Made by a program: the position numbers and the translations under genes. A DNA stretch of 6,750 nt. Origin: Spartobacteria bacterium. GTDB lineage: Bacteria > Verrucomicrobiota > Verrucomicrobiia > Chthoniobacterales > Terrimicrobiaceae. Location: positions 1-6,750 of the forward strand of contig CANKXQ010000077.1 in assembly GCA_947487745.1 (NCBI GenBank), given 5' to 3'. How positions within the stretch are numbered: position 1 is the first letter of the stretch; each line of letters opens with the position of its first letter. Under the pieces are notes generated by a model. The model saw only the letters and a program-made list of their open reading frames with translations. It was not told where the DNA came from and did no database searches. Shown here piece by piece: positions 6,604 through 6,750 of this stretch.

Positions 6604-6680
6604 AGAGGGCGTGTGGATGGTGGAGGTGGAGCGTATCGGGTGCTTGCGGTTTTGATTTTGCAAATTACGATTCGCGCTCC

Positions 6681-6750
6681 ATGAATTCACCAGCGGCCTC
6701 TTTTCAAAAAATCGGCAAATACCGCGTGAGCTGCGGCCACTTGTTGCCCT
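6681..6750 (+). CDS. Start of an unrecognised coding region, cut by the window edge
   Basis: An ATG at 6681 opens a frame reading MNSPAASFQKIGKYRVSCGH and then LLP before the window ends. The same frame is open further upstream to an ATG at 6585. That stretch is rich in Trp and Gly codons and crosses the inverted repeat, so it looks non-coding, and I prefer 6681. There is no Shine-Dalgarno sequence. A weak -10-like TACGAT lies at 6666-6671. Only 23 residues are visible and no family can be named. Confidence 0.4.
   Translation, partial: MNSPAASFQKIGKYRVSCGHLLP

Overview
The window is an ordinary, tightly packed chromosomal segment of a moderately GC-rich bacterium. TatC and a Fur-family regulator fit most bacterial phyla. 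The organism cannot be fixed from this window. The gene mix and the scarcity of clear Shine-Dalgarno sites would suit a Verrucomicrobiota/PVC-type lineage, but that is only a guess. I found no mobile element, integrase, CRISPR array, toxin system or obvious defence gene.

Layout. At the left edge (+ strand) lies the C-terminal end of a HAD-superfamily phosphatase/phosphomutase. It converges on a minus-strand pair, quinolinate synthase nadA followed by a CsdA/DeaD-type DEAD-box RNA helicase, probably one transcript. Divergent from nadA, across a short GC-rich intergenic region with a strong palindrome and a plausible promoter, a plus-strand operon begins: Fur-family regulator, argininosuccinate lyase (argH) and tatC. 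The genes of this operon are 6 nt apart or overlap. tatC converges on a minus-strand gene for a small membrane-anchored protein of unknown function. Upstream of that lies a minus-strand tRNA-Leu(UAA). At the right edge a plus-strand reading frame of unknown function begins and runs off the window.

How the genes relate. Most are housekeeping: NAD biosynthesis (an Fe-S enzyme), RNA remodelling, arginine biosynthesis, export of folded proteins and a leucine tRNA. The divergent placement of an Fe-S enzyme gene and a metal-responsive Fur-family gene around a shared palindromic region suggests joint or autoregulated control. This is inference from layout, not proof. The most useful things to check are the nadA/fur intergenic region, where the fur-side promoter would give a leaderless mRNA, the fur-argH-tatC operon, the incomplete structural zinc site of the Fur protein, and the anchored protein beside tatC. 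I see no convincing undescribed system here.
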